64,000 nt of DNA, from contig JAFEBU010000063.1 in the NCBI GenBank assembly GCA_018242505.1, positions 1 to 64,000 of the forward strand, given 5' to 3'. Every line of letters starts with the position of its first letter. The first letter of the stretch is position 1. The translations under genes and the position numbers were made by a program. Under the pieces are notes generated by a model, which saw nothing but the letters and a program-made list of their open reading frames with translations, had not been told where the DNA came from and did no database searches. Source of the stretch: Pseudomonadota bacterium (GTDB lineage Bacteria; Pseudomonadota; Alphaproteobacteria; Reyranellales; Reyranellaceae). Positions 48,997 to 57,899 of this stretch are shown here, in pieces.

Positions 48997-49881
48997 TCAT
49001 TTCCCGGTCGGTGGCGGGCCGATGGCCTGTGCCAGGACGGCGGCCGTTGGCGGCGCGTTGAACATCGCCGTTGCGTCGTGCCCCACACCCGGCACTTCGA
49101 CCAGCGTCCAGCCAAAAGACCAGGTGTGCTGTGCGGCGACCGCCTGCGCTGCCTTGAAGGCATTGCGGCCACGTGCCAGCCGATAAGGCCCTTGCGCCAT
49201 TGCCTCCCGGCTCATCGCGAGATTGTGCGTGCCGGTATCCTCGCCTCCCAGCAGCACGAGCAGCGGTCGCGCGAGATAGGCGCGCAATGCCGCTTCGGCG
49301 GAGGCCGGCGGTCCAACGCCGCCAAAGCCGAAGGGGGCGAGCTCCGTCAGGCTCGGCATGACCCAGGTGGACGGATTGGCAACGACGAGACGGAGGGCAT
49401 CGGTCGATGTGAAGGCGGCAACGCGGTCGACGAACTGTGCGCCGGCGGAGTGGCCGAGCAGGACGTAGGGCATGCGCTGCAAACCGACTGCCGACCGTGC
49501 CCAGGCCGCCAGCGGCGAGACGAGGTCCACGGTGCGGCTGCCTGCGCGTGCCGCGGCGCCGTTCCGCATGACGCCGCCATACTGGTAGAGATCGCGCGGG
49601 AAGCGCCCCTTGTCGAACAATGGCGCAACCACGACGGCGCAGAGCTTGTCCGCCAGAGGACGCGCACGGTCGCGATAGGGGCCGGCGTCGCGATTGACGC
49701 CATGGAACACCAACAGGAGAAGGCGGGGCGAGCAGCCGGTCGGCCGGTACGTGAAAAGTTCGAGCGTTGCCCCCGCCAGTGCGGCCGATTGCCGGCCATT
49801 GCCGGGGCCGATGGTTTGTCCGCTGGCGGTCTGGGCGAACAGCGCACTGGCCATCGCGAGCGGTGCAAGAATCCTCCGCAT
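48997..49881 (-). CDS. Exported alpha/beta hydrolase
   Basis: 294-aa alpha/beta hydrolase with a signal peptide (LAPLAMASALFAQTASGQ), so periplasmic or secreted. The oxyanion region is VFHGVNRDAGPY (58-69), the nucleophile elbow is GHSAG with Ser145, an Asp lies in GGEDTGTHN, and the catalytic His is in PGVGHDATAMF near residue 270. Family members of this type include esterases and feruloyl-esterase/PHB-depolymerase-like enzymes. It starts 2 nt after the DUF429 stop, so they are probably coupled. Confidence 0.85.
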   Translation of the reverse strand: MRRILAPLAMASALFAQTASGQTIGPGNGRQSAALAGATLELFTYRPTGCSPRLLLLVFHGVNRDAGPYRDRARPLADKLCAVVVAPLFDKGRFPRDLYQYGGVMRNGAAARAGSRTVDLVSPLAAWARSAVGLQRMPYVLLGHSAGAQFVDRVAAFTSTDALRLVVANPSTWVMPSLTELAPFGFGGVGPPASAEAALRAYLARPLLVLLGGEDTGTHNLAMSREAMAQGPYRLARGRNAFKAAQAVAAQHTWSFGWTLVEVPGVGHDATAMFNAPPTAAVLAQAIGPPPTGK

Positions 49882-49883
49882 GG

Positions 49884-50558
49884 TCAGAACCAGATGTTCA
49901 TCGGAAGGCCGTAGCGGTCGCGGGCTTTGGCCGGACCGAGACGCGTCGCGGCGCCGCTGGCGATCAGCGTTGCCGTGCGGCAGACGGCGACGGCGTCGAG
50001 GATGTCGTCGCGCGCCGCCCCGGGCAACCGATCCACGGCGCAGGGGAAGCCGTGCCGTTCGAGCAGCTTCAGCCGCTGTTTGTAGCCGTCGGGGGTGCGT
50101 TTTTTCGACAGGACCGGCAGCCCGCCGTTCATGCGGGCGAAGGCAAGCTCCGGATGCGCCTCGTACACGACGCGGCGCAGCTTGCGGTTGGTGCGCAGGA
50201 GCTCGTCGACCTCGCGCATCTTCGGAAACAGATGGAAGGTCTGCTGGTTGAGGCCCATGCCCAGCGTCCGGCTGGTCGCGTTCGCCTGTGCATGAGTCGT
50301 ACAGGCCAGCGCAGGGCGGCACGGCGTCGGGAAGACGGAACTCGCCTTGCCCGGCAGCAGGGCGCGGGCTTCGCCCTCACAGGCGCGGCCGGGCCGTGGC
50401 GTGTCGCAGAGCCCGATCGGCATGTCGACGGCCAAAATGGAAAGGCCCTCGCACGCATCGGCGAGGGCCTTCACAACCTTTATATCGAGGGCGCCGTTGG
50501 CTTCGCGCCGGCAGATCACCCAGCCGGTGCGGCAGCCATCGGCGCCGGCGACGATCAA
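49884..50558 (-). CDS. DUF429 family protein
   Basis: 224-aa protein of the DUF429 family, a predicted RNase-H-like-fold group. It begins VAGADGCRTGWVICRRE, with AVDMPIGLCD, the conserved VFPTPCRPAL, MREVDELLR, VYEAHPELAFARMNGG and DDILDAVAVCRTA; the acidic residues in these blocks resemble a nuclease active site. Some relatives neighbour DNA-repair or HD-domain genes, but here it is beside an exported hydrolase and icd. Activity unknown. It lies 7 nt after the icd stop on the same strand. Confidence 0.85.
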   Translation of the reverse strand: MIVAGADGCRTGWVICRREANGALDIKVVKALADACEGLSILAVDMPIGLCDTPRPGRACEGEARALLPGKASSVFPTPCRPALACTTHAQANATSRTLGMGLNQQTFHLFPKMREVDELLRTNRKLRRVVYEAHPELAFARMNGGLPVLSKKRTPDGYKQRLKLLERHGFPCAVDRLPGAARDDILDAVAVCRTATLIASGAATRLGPAKARDRYGLPMNIWF

Positions 50559-50565
50559 GCGTCTG

Positions 50566-51783
50566 CTACCACTTGGCCATCTTGGCCTTGAGGTTGGCGT
50601 CGAGCGTGTCCAGGAAGTCCTGGGTGTTGAGGAAGGGATGCTTGGGATCGATCAGGATCGCGAGATCCTTGGTCATCTTGCCGCTCTCCACCGTCTCGAC
50701 GCAGACCTTCTCGAGCGTGTCGGCAAACTTCACGACGTCGGGCGTGCCGTCGAAGTTGCCGCGATACTTGAGCCCCTGCGTCCAGGCGAAGATCGAGGCG
50801 ATCGGATTGGTCGACGTCGGCTTGCCCTTCTGGTGCTCGCGGTAGTGGCGGGTCACCGTGCCGTGCGCCGCCTCGGCCTCGATGGTCTTGCCGTCGGGCG
50901 TCATCAGCACCGAGGTCATGAGGCCGAGCGAGCCGAAGCCCTGGGCCACCGTGTCGGACTGCACGTCGCCATCGTAGTTCTTGCAGGCCCAGATGAACGC
51001 GCCCTCCCACTTCAGGGCCGAAGCGACCATGTCGTCGATCAACCGGTGTTCGTAGGTGATGCCCTTGGCCTTGAACCTGTCGGCGAACTCCTTGTCGAAC
51101 ACCTCCTGGAACAGGTCCTTGAAACGGCCGTCGTAGCGCTTGAGGATGGTGTTCTTGGTCGAGAGGTAGACCGGCCAGCCCCGCATCAGGCCGTAGTTGA
51201 ACGAGCTGCGCGCGAAGCCGATGATCGACTCGTCGATGTTGTACATGGCGAGCGCCACGCCGCCGCCGGGGAAGTCGTAGACGTCGTGCTCGATCTTCTT
51301 GCCGTCGACACCCTCGAAGGTGATCGTGAGCTTGCCCTTGCCCGGCACCACGAAATCGGTGGCGCGATACTGATCGCCGAAGGCATGACGGCCGATCACG
51401 ATCGGCTTGGTCCAGCCCGGTACCAGCCGCGGCACGTTCTTGCACACGATCGGCTCGCGGAAAATCGTGCCGCCGATGATGTTGCGGATCGTGCCGTTGG
51501 GCGAACGCCACATCTCTTTGAGGTTGAATTCCTTCACCCGCGCCTCGTCGGGCGTGATGGTCGCGCACTTGACGGCAACGCCATACTTCTGCGTTGCCTT
51601 GGCCGAGTCGATCGTCACCTGGTCGTTGGTCTTGTCGCGGTGTTCGATGCCGAGATCGTAATACTTCAGGTCGATGTCGAGGTAGGGCAGGATCAGCTTG
51701 TCCTTGATGAATTTCCAGATGATGCGGGTCATCTCGTCGCCATCCATCTCGACGACCGGATTCTTCACCTTGATCTTCGCCAT
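50566..51783 (-). CDS. icd: NADP-dependent isocitrate dehydrogenase, dimeric type
   Basis: 405-aa NADP-IDH of the eukaryote-like homodimeric subfamily found in alphaproteobacteria. It converts isocitrate to 2-oxoglutarate in the TCA cycle. Landmarks are NPVVEMDGDEMTRIIW (8-23), substrate-binding WRSPNGTIRNIIGGTIFREPI, and the Mg-binding IDDMVASALKW and NYDGDVQSDTVAQGFGSLGLM block. The NADP-site segment is EAAHGTVTRHYREHQKG, where Arg and His give NADP preference. It starts 83 nt downstream of a second, unrelated IDH on the same strand. Confidence 0.96.
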   Translation of the reverse strand: MAKIKVKNPVVEMDGDEMTRIIWKFIKDKLILPYLDIDLKYYDLGIEHRDKTNDQVTIDSAKATQKYGVAVKCATITPDEARVKEFNLKEMWRSPNGTIRNIIGGTIFREPIVCKNVPRLVPGWTKPIVIGRHAFGDQYRATDFVVPGKGKLTITFEGVDGKKIEHDVYDFPGGGVALAMYNIDESIIGFARSSFNYGLMRGWPVYLSTKNTILKRYDGRFKDLFQEVFDKEFADRFKAKGITYEHRLIDDMVASALKWEGAFIWACKNYDGDVQSDTVAQGFGSLGLMTSVLMTPDGKTIEAEAAHGTVTRHYREHQKGKPTSTNPIASIFAWTQGLKYRGNFDGTPDVVKFADTLEKVCVETVESGKMTKDLAILIDPKHPFLNTQDFLDTLDANLKAKMAKW

Positions 51784-51866
51784 CGTGCTTCCTTTCGGGC
51801 CTCAAGCTTCTCGATGCACGCAGGGTTTCAGCAAGCCGCCCCGGGGCGGTGCCATCCGACGCCGCG

Positions 51867-54089
51867 TCAAAGAGCGGCGAGAGCCGCGTTCAACGTCGCA
51901 CTCGGCCGCATCGCCGCCGATGTCTTGGCCCGCTCGGGCAGATAATAGCCGCCCGTATCCACGGGCTTGCCCTGCGCGGCGATCAGCTCGGCATCGATCT
52001 TTGCTTCGTTGGCCGCCAGCGTCTCTGCCAGCGGCTTGAAGCGGGCCGACAGGGCCGTGCTGTTGTCGCGCCGGGCCAGCGCCTGCGCCCAATACAGGGC
52101 CAGGTAGAAATGGCTGCCACGATTATCGATTTCGCCGACCTTGCGTGCCGGCGAACGGTTGTTCTCGAGGATCTTGCCGTTGGCCTCATCGAGCGTCTCG
52201 GCCAAGACCTTCACGTCCTCATTCCCGGTCGTCTGCGCCAGATGTTCCAGCGAAGCGCCCAGCGCCAGGAATTCGCCCAGCGAATCCCAGCGCAGATATC
52301 CTTCGTGCTGGAACTGCTCGACATGCTTGGGCGCCGAACCACCGGCCCCGGTCTCGAACAACCCGCCGCCCGCCAGCAGCGGAACGATCGACAGCATCTT
52401 GGCTGACGTCCCCAGCTCCATGATCGGGAAGAGATCGGTCAGGTAGTCCCGCAGCACATTGCCTGTGACGGAAATGGTGTCGAGACCCCTGCGAATCCGA
52501 TCGAGCGAGAACTTCATGGCCTCGACTGGCGCCAAGATGCGGATATCCAGGCCCGACGTGTCCTCGTTCTTGAGGTACTTCTCGACCTTGGCGATCAGCT
52601 GCGCGTCGTGCGCGCGCTTGGCGTCGAGCCAGAACACTGCCGGCGTGTTGGTCAGGCGCGCGCGGCGCACCCCGAGCTTGACCCAGTCCTGGATCGGCTC
52701 GTCCTTGACCTGACACATCCGGAAGATGTCGCCGGCCTCGACCGGCCGTGACAGCAGCACCGTGCCGTCATCGGCGACCACGCGTACCGTTCCAGCGGTC
52801 GCGACCTCGAACGTCTTGTCATGTGAGCCGTACTCCTCGGCCTGCTGCGCCATCAATCCGACGTTCGGCACCGATCCCATCGTCTTCGGGTCGAAGGCGC
52901 CATGCGCCTTGCAGTCCTCGATGACGGCCTGGAACAGCGTCGAGTAGCAACGATCGGGGATCGCGGCGATCACGTCGTGCAGCTTGCCGTCGGCGCCCCA
53001 CATCTTCCCCGATTCGCGGATCATCGCCGGCATCGACGCATCGACGATCACGTCGCTCGGCACGTGGAGGTTGGTGATTCCCCGGTCGGAATTGACCATG
53101 GCCAGACCGGGCCGCTTCGCATAGGCGGCCTGGATGTCGGCCTTGATCGCCGCCCTTTCAGCCTCCGGCAACGTCTCGATCCGTGTCAGCATGTCGGCCA
53201 CGCCGTTGTCGGGATCGACGCCGAGGCGCGCCAGCGTGGCTTGATGCTTCTCGAACACGTCGGCGAAGAATACGGAAACGCAATGACCGAACAGGATGGG
53301 ATCGGAGATCTTCATCATGGTCGTCTTGACGTGCAGCGAGAACAGGATGCCGTCCTTCTTCGCAGCGTCGATCTGTGCGGCGAAGAAGGCGCGCAATGCC
53401 TTACGGTTCATCACCGACGCATCGATGATCTCGCCGGCCTTGAGCGGGATCTTAGCCTTCAGCACCGTGGCTGCGCCGTCGCTGCCGACCAGCTCGATAC
53501 GAGCATTGGTTGGTGCCGCAATGGTCGTCGCGACCTCCGAGCCGTAGAAGTCACCGCCCGACATGTACGCCACGCGCGTTTTCGAGTCCTTGCTCCAGAC
53601 GCCCATCTTGTGCGGATGTTTGCGCGCATACTGCTTCACGGCGCCGGCGGCACGGCGGTCGGAATTGCCCTCGCGCAGCACGGGATTGACGGCGCTTCCG
53701 AGCACTTTGCCGTAGCGGGCTCGAATCTCCTTGTCCGCCGGGGTCGCGTCGCTGTCCGGATAGTTCGGCACGTCGTAACCCTTGCTCTGCAACTCCTTGA
53801 TCGCGGCCTTCAGCTGCGGAATCGAGGCGGAGATGTTGGGCAGCTTGATGATGTTGGCCTCGGGGCGCATCGCAAGCTTGCCGAGTTCGGTGAGCTCGTC
53901 GTTGATCCTTTGCGCGGGCGTCAGTTTTTCGGGGAAGTTGGCGATGATGCGGCCGGTCAGCGAAATGTCCTTCAGCTTCACCTTCACGCCGGCTGTTCCG
54001 ACGAAGGCCTCGACGATCGGCAGCAGGGAAAACGTCGCAAGCCCGGGCGCTTCATCGACCTTCGTCCAGACGATTTCGAGATCTGACAT
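51867..54089 (-). CDS. NADP-dependent isocitrate dehydrogenase, monomeric type
   Basis: 740-aa monomeric NADP-IDH (IDH-II type), which catalyses the same reaction as Icd with an unrelated sequence. It opens IVWTKVDEAPGLATFSLLPIVEAF and has KLPNISASIPQLKAAIKELQ, SVNPVLREGNSDRRAA near the isocitrate site, VKTTMMKISDPILFGH, MVNSDRGITNLHVPSDVIVDASMPA and NDNRSPARK-like ENNRSPARKVGEIDNRGSH near the end. Length agrees with the family (about 740 aa). ATG 54089 is the conserved start. Such enzymes are often cold- or acetate-regulated elsewhere; nothing in this sequence shows how the two IDHs are divided here. Confidence 0.96.
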   Translation of the reverse strand: MSDLEIVWTKVDEAPGLATFSLLPIVEAFVGTAGVKVKLKDISLTGRIIANFPEKLTPAQRINDELTELGKLAMRPEANIIKLPNISASIPQLKAAIKELQSKGYDVPNYPDSDATPADKEIRARYGKVLGSAVNPVLREGNSDRRAAGAVKQYARKHPHKMGVWSKDSKTRVAYMSGGDFYGSEVATTIAAPTNARIELVGSDGAATVLKAKIPLKAGEIIDASVMNRKALRAFFAAQIDAAKKDGILFSLHVKTTMMKISDPILFGHCVSVFFADVFEKHQATLARLGVDPDNGVADMLTRIETLPEAERAAIKADIQAAYAKRPGLAMVNSDRGITNLHVPSDVIVDASMPAMIRESGKMWGADGKLHDVIAAIPDRCYSTLFQAVIEDCKAHGAFDPKTMGSVPNVGLMAQQAEEYGSHDKTFEVATAGTVRVVADDGTVLLSRPVEAGDIFRMCQVKDEPIQDWVKLGVRRARLTNTPAVFWLDAKRAHDAQLIAKVEKYLKNEDTSGLDIRILAPVEAMKFSLDRIRRGLDTISVTGNVLRDYLTDLFPIMELGTSAKMLSIVPLLAGGGLFETGAGGSAPKHVEQFQHEGYLRWDSLGEFLALGASLEHLAQTTGNEDVKVLAETLDEANGKILENNRSPARKVGEIDNRGSHFYLALYWAQALARRDNSTALSARFKPLAETLAANEAKIDAELIAAQGKPVDTGGYYLPERAKTSAAMRPSATLNAALAAL

Positions 54090-54242
54090 ACTTGCACCTC
54101 CGTGCGCCGCTTTCGCTTCGGCCGAGTTGATCCGTTGCTGATTATGGCCCGTCTTGTTGCATCGCCGTGAGGCAAAGGCAATCTTCGGCACGACGTCACC
54201 AGGGCACGCGGCCGCGCGATCGCGCAGCAGGGCCGACACGGC

Positions 54243-54851
54243 TTAAAGGCGATCAAGCTCCTTCTGCGGCCCATTGACCCGTGGCGCCGACGCCAGGGCC
54301 GGCAGCACATCGGCCAGATCGTCCACGAACACGACGTGGTCGAGATGGGTCGGGGCGGCGAAGCCGCCGTCGACGACGCCGCGCAGCAAGGCGGCCAGCG
54401 GCTTCCAGTAGCCCTCGATGTCCAGGATGGCGATGGGCTTGGCGTGCAATCCCAGCGTTCGCCACGACAGCACTTCGAAAAATTCCTCGAGTGTGCCAAT
54501 TCCGCCCGGCAGGACGACGAATGCATCGGCGCGTTCAAACATCTGCCGTTTGCGCTCGTGCATAGTTTCCACGACCACCGTCTCGTTGAGCGCCGGATGG
54601 CCTGCTTCGCGCTGCAACAGAAACCGGGGAATGACCCCGACCACCCGAGCGCCCGCCTTGAGGGCGGCGTTGGCAAGAACGCCCATGAGACCGACACCGC
54701 CGCCGCCGTAGACCAGCGTTATCCGCTCGCGGGCCAGGATTTCGCCGAATTTGGCCGCCAGATCGCGCGCCTGGCGATGGTTGCCGAAACGGGCGCCGCA
54801 AAAAACGCAGATGGAGGAGGGAAAGGGCTCGGACACGGTCGGTTTGATCAA
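54243..54851 (-). CDS. LOG family protein (nucleoside 5'-monophosphate phosphoribohydrolase)
   Basis: 202-aa LOG/lysine-decarboxylase-like protein. The two signature parts are present: VYGGGGVGLMG (48-58) and the phosphoribohydrolase motif MFERADAFVVLPGGIGTLEEFFE, with PGGIGTLEE at 115-123. Such enzymes release cytokinin bases or adenine from nucleotide monophosphates; the older lysine-decarboxylase label is wrong for them. No signal peptide. It is divergent from the LysM gene with 105 bp between starts. Confidence 0.9.
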   Translation of the reverse strand: MIKPTVSEPFPSSICVFCGARFGNHRQARDLAAKFGEILARERITLVYGGGGVGLMGVLANAALKAGARVVGVIPRFLLQREAGHPALNETVVVETMHERKRQMFERADAFVVLPGGIGTLEEFFEVLSWRTLGLHAKPIAILDIEGYWKPLAALLRGVVDGGFAAPTHLDHVVFVDDLADVLPALASAPRVNGPQKELDRL

Positions 54852-54956
54852 TTATGAGGGATCCGACACCTTTCCGGACCCGAGCGACATGGTATCATTT
54901 CGCCCAAGAAAGGGACGGCGCCAATAGCGGTCGGTCGTCGCACCGCTGGGAGTCAA

Positions 54957-55979
54957 ATGTCACGCACTGTTTTCGCGCTGGTGGCGATTGGCGCGGCGGT
55001 CATTGCCATCGCCCTCGGGGTCGCTTGGCAGAGGAAGATGAGCGACCGCGAGGCCATGAACCAAGCCAAGGCCACGCAGCCGGTAACTCCGGCTGTGCCA
55101 ACCATCACGTCTCCGCCGGAAGCCAAGGCGGCGGAATCCGCCAGTCCCGGCCCGACATCGGCTGTCATGGCGCCGAGCTTCGACGTCGCGCGCATCGACC
55201 CTGACGGTCGGGCGGTTATTGCCGGCCGCGCCGCGTCTGGGGCCAAGATTGTCCTGCTCGATGGCGGCAAGGAGATCGCCCGCGGCGAGGCCGACGCCCG
55301 TGGCGAATGGGTTCTGCTGGTACAGGAGCCGCCGCTCGGTCCGGGGCAGCATGAGTTGCGTGTGGTGCAGCATATCGAAGGGCGTGCACCCGTGACGTCT
55401 GAGCAGGTCGTCGTCGCTGTCGTGCCAAAGCCGGCACCGGGTTCGACCGAGCAGACCCTGGTCATGATCGCGCCCCCCGGTTCCGCCCCGACGTTGGTGC
55501 AGCCGCCGACCGTGGCCGGAACGCCGAAGTCGGGCGACCTGCAACTCTCGACACTCGATTACGATCAGCACGGCCAGGTGACGGTGACCGGAAAGGCTGC
55601 CCCCGGGGGCCATGTCCGGGCCTATATCGACGACAAGATGGTGGGCGAGGGGATCGCGGGCAAGGACGGCCGCTGGCGGCTGACGCCAAACGTGCCGGTA
55701 GACACTGGAAAACATACGCTTCGGCTCGATAAGCTCGGCAAGGACGGCAAGCCGACGGCGCGCCTCGAATTGCCGTTCGATCGGCAAGAAACGGTCGCGA
55801 CGACCGGCGATGGCCGGCAGCTCCATGTCGTGCGCGGCGACAACCTCTGGAATATCGCGCGCGCCCATTATGGCGAAGGGCTGCGCTATACCCTCATCTT
55901 CAACGCCAACAAGGACCAGATTCGCGACCCGAATCTGATATATCCCGGTCAGGTTTTCAGCTTGCCCAAGGCCGACTGA
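54957..55979 (+). CDS. LysM-domain envelope protein
   Basis: 340-aa exported, membrane-anchored protein. An N-terminal hydrophobic segment (VFALVAIGAAVIAIALGVAW) acts as signal anchor, followed by a proline/alanine-rich linker. Two similar Ig-like repeats come next, each with a DPDGRAVIAGRAASGAKIVLLDGGKEIARGEA- or QHGQVTVTGKAAPGGHVRAYIDDKMVGEGIA-type unit. It ends in one LysM domain, VVRGDNLWNIARAHYGEG ... NPNLIYPGQVF (about 289-337), expected to bind peptidoglycan. It is 27 nt ahead of psd. Role likely in cell-wall binding or remodelling. Confidence 0.88.
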   Translation: MSRTVFALVAIGAAVIAIALGVAWQRKMSDREAMNQAKATQPVTPAVPTITSPPEAKAAESASPGPTSAVMAPSFDVARIDPDGRAVIAGRAASGAKIVLLDGGKEIARGEADARGEWVLLVQEPPLGPGQHELRVVQHIEGRAPVTSEQVVVAVVPKPAPGSTEQTLVMIAPPGSAPTLVQPPTVAGTPKSGDLQLSTLDYDQHGQVTVTGKAAPGGHVRAYIDDKMVGEGIAGKDGRWRLTPNVPVDTGKHTLRLDKLGKDGKPTARLELPFDRQETVATTGDGRQLHVVRGDNLWNIARAHYGEGLRYTLIFNANKDQIRDPNLIYPGQVFSLPKAD

Positions 55980-56006
55980 GGTCGCCGGGCGCGGACGAGC
56001 GGACTC

Positions 56007-56699
56007 ATGTTGGCCAATTTCCTGATCCCTGTGATCGATGACGGCTGGCGCTTCATCGCGCTTTTTGCCGCCGTGACCTTCCTTGCGGCGCTGACGGGCA
56101 TTGCCTGGCTTTTCTGGCCGCTGATGCTGCTGACGCTCTGGTCGATCTATTTCTTTCGCGATCCGCCGCGGGCCGTGCCACAGGAGGACAGCCTGCTGAT
56201 CGCTCCGGCCGACGGTCTGGTGCAAATGGTTACCGAGGCCGTGCCGCCGGTCGAACTGGGTCTGGGCGAGCAGCCTCTGACCCGTGTCTCGATCTTCCTG
56301 AGTGTGTTCGACGTCCACATCAACCGTGCGCCCTGCTCGGGGACAGTCGAGGCCATGGCCTATCGGCCGGGGAAATTCCTGAACGCCGCGGCGGAGAAGG
56401 CGAGCGAGGACAATGAGCGCATGGCGCTCGCCTTCCGCCGCGCCGATGGCCGGACGATCGCCTGCGTCCAGATCGCCGGCTGGGTGGCGCGCCGCATTGT
56501 CTGCTACGTCAAGCCCGGGCAAGCGGTTGTCGCAGGCGAGCGGTTTGGCCATATCCGCTTCGGCAGCCGCACCGATCTCTACCTGCCGCCCGGCGCCCGC
56601 CTCCTGGTCGCGGCCGGCCAACGCATGATCGGCGGTGAAACGGTGATGGCGGACCTGGATCCCGCTGCCGGCACGCCGAGACCCGCGATTGAATTCTGA
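56007..56699 (+). CDS. psd: Phosphatidylserine decarboxylase (short, proenzyme)
   Basis: 230-aa archaeal-type (PSD-A) phosphatidylserine decarboxylase that makes phosphatidylethanolamine. N-terminal hydrophobic segments attach it to the membrane. Functional blocks are IAPADGLVQMV, SIFLSVFDVHINRAPCSGTV and the self-cleavage site RFGSRTD, where Ser187 after Gly186 should become the pyruvoyl group after cleavage into beta and alpha chains. It is followed 26 nt later by pssA, so the two steps from CDP-diacylglycerol to phosphatidylethanolamine are in one unit. Confidence 0.95.
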   Translation: MLANFLIPVIDDGWRFIALFAAVTFLAALTGIAWLFWPLMLLTLWSIYFFRDPPRAVPQEDSLLIAPADGLVQMVTEAVPPVELGLGEQPLTRVSIFLSVFDVHINRAPCSGTVEAMAYRPGKFLNAAAEKASEDNERMALAFRRADGRTIACVQIAGWVARRIVCYVKPGQAVVAGERFGHIRFGSRTDLYLPPGARLLVAAGQRMIGGETVMADLDPAAGTPRPAIEF

Positions 56700-56725
56700 A
56701 TTCTAGGACCCTTACGGAGACCGCC

Positions 56726-57550
56726 ATGGAGAGCGACTATCGCGACCGCCGCGGACTGCGGGGCTTTTCCGTCAACCGGCTCATTCCCAACGTGCTGACG
56801 CTGGCCGCCCTGTGTTCGGGGCTGACCGCCATCAGGTTTGCCTTGCGGGGCGAATTCCGCCTCGCCGTCATCGCTATCTTCGTCGCTGCGATTTTCGACG
56901 CCCTCGACGGGCGGGTGGCGCGCCGGCTCGGGGTGACGAGCCAGTTCGGCGCCGAGCTCGATTCCTTGTCGGACTTCCTGTGCTTCGGCGTCGCGCCGGC
57001 CCTGGTGCTCTATCTGGCGTCCTTGAAGGACGGCGGCGCGCTCGGCTGGGTGGTGACCCTCATGTTCCCGGTTTGCTCGGCGCTGCGGCTCGCGCGCTTC
57101 AATACCGCATTGGTCGCCGACACCCCGTCGCCGGCCTGGGCCGGCTCGTACTTCACCGGTGTGCCTGCGCCGGCGGGTGCCTTGCTGGCACTCATCCCAT
57201 TGCTGGTGAGCTTCGAGGCGGAAGCGGCATGGCCGCGCCACCCCCTGGTTGTCGGCGTGACGTTGGTTCTGGTCGGCGGCCTTATGGTGAGCCGGCTGCC
57301 GACTTTTTCCTTCAAGAAAGGCCGGGTCCCACGCCATCTGGTCCTGCCGTCGTTGCTCGGCGCCGCACTGGTCATGGGGGTCGTCGTCAGTTCGCCGTGG
57401 ATTGGCCTCTCGCTGCTGGGCCTGGTCTATCTCGGCCTCATTCCCTTCAGCTGGTTGGCGTATCGGCGTCAGATGTTGCAGGAGCGGAAGCCATCCTCGA
57501 CTGGGGTGATCCCACTGCGCAGCGTCGACGGCCGAGCGGAGATCGACTAA
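56726..57550 (+). CDS. pssA: CDP-diacylglycerol-serine O-phosphatidyltransferase
   Basis: 274-aa integral membrane phosphatidylserine synthase of the CDP-alcohol phosphatidyltransferase family. The complete catalytic signature is present: D58-x2-D61-G62-x2-A65-R66-x8-G75-x3-D79-x3-D83. About eight hydrophobic segments follow the first helix (NVLTLAALCSGLTAI). It makes phosphatidylserine from CDP-diacylglycerol and serine, the substrate of the upstream Psd. It closes the LysM-psd-pssA group; no clear terminator follows, but the sequence turns AT-rich directly after the stop. Confidence 0.95.
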   Translation: MESDYRDRRGLRGFSVNRLIPNVLTLAALCSGLTAIRFALRGEFRLAVIAIFVAAIFDALDGRVARRLGVTSQFGAELDSLSDFLCFGVAPALVLYLASLKDGGALGWVVTLMFPVCSALRLARFNTALVADTPSPAWAGSYFTGVPAPAGALLALIPLLVSFEAEAAWPRHPLVVGVTLVLVGGLMVSRLPTFSFKKGRVPRHLVLPSLLGAALVMGVVVSSPWIGLSLLGLVYLGLIPFSWLAYRRQMLQERKPSSTGVIPLRSVDGRAEID

Positions 57551-57609
57551 GAAAATACAGCTATATCAATACGATATTTATCGTTCTTCGTGTTTTGGCG
57601 GAGATTTTG

Positions 57610-57638
57610 TTGACCCTGAAATATGTCTTAAGTAAACT
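57610..57638 (+). promoter_or_regulatory. Candidate promoter for flp
   Basis: TTGACC (57610-57615), 17-nt spacer, TAAACT (57633-57638) within an AT-rich stretch 43 nt before the flp start codon. It matches sigma70 consensus at 5/6 and 4/6 positions. Confidence 0.5.
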
Positions 57639-57680
57639 CCCTAAGTCTAAGAATAATCAAATAAAAGTGGAGACCCCCTC

Positions 57681-57845
57681 ATGCTGTCTCTTTTTCGTCG
57701 AATAATGAAGAACACCGACGGCGCCACAGCGATCGAATACACTCTTATTATTTCTTTGATCGCAGTCGCGGCGATCGCCTCGATGCGGACGGTCGGCGGT
57801 AAGGTCAGTAATGTCCTGAGCAATACCACCACTGCGATGAGCTGA
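57681..57845 (+). CDS. flp: Flp/Fap-type pilin
   Basis: 54-aa type IVb prepilin, the major subunit of the Tad pilus. A short basic leader ends at Gly14; cleavage before Ala15 leaves ATAIEYTLIISLIAVAAIA, with Glu and Tyr at mature positions 5 and 6 as in all Flp pilins. The C-terminus is short and polar (VLSNTTTAMS). GTGGAG lies 9 nt upstream of the ATG. It is followed by a strong terminator, which would make flp mRNA abundant relative to the cpa genes downstream. Confidence 0.95.
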   Translation: MLSLFRRIMKNTDGATAIEYTLIISLIAVAAIASMRTVGGKVSNVLSNTTTAMS

Positions 57846-57871
57846 ACTTGGCCACAGTGCCAACGGTAAAG

Positions 57872-57899
57872 GGGTGTCCGGCGATGGGACACCCTTTTT
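57872..57899 (+). terminator. Rho-independent terminator after flp
   Basis: 8-bp stem GGGTGTCC (57872-57879) / GGACACCC (57887-57894), 7-nt loop, five T (57895-57899). It separates the pilin message from the assembly genes. Confidence 0.92.

Noticed and set aside
54243..54851. Lysine decarboxylase
   Set aside because: The PGGxGTxxE motif identifies LOG-type phosphoribohydrolases; there is no PLP-binding site.
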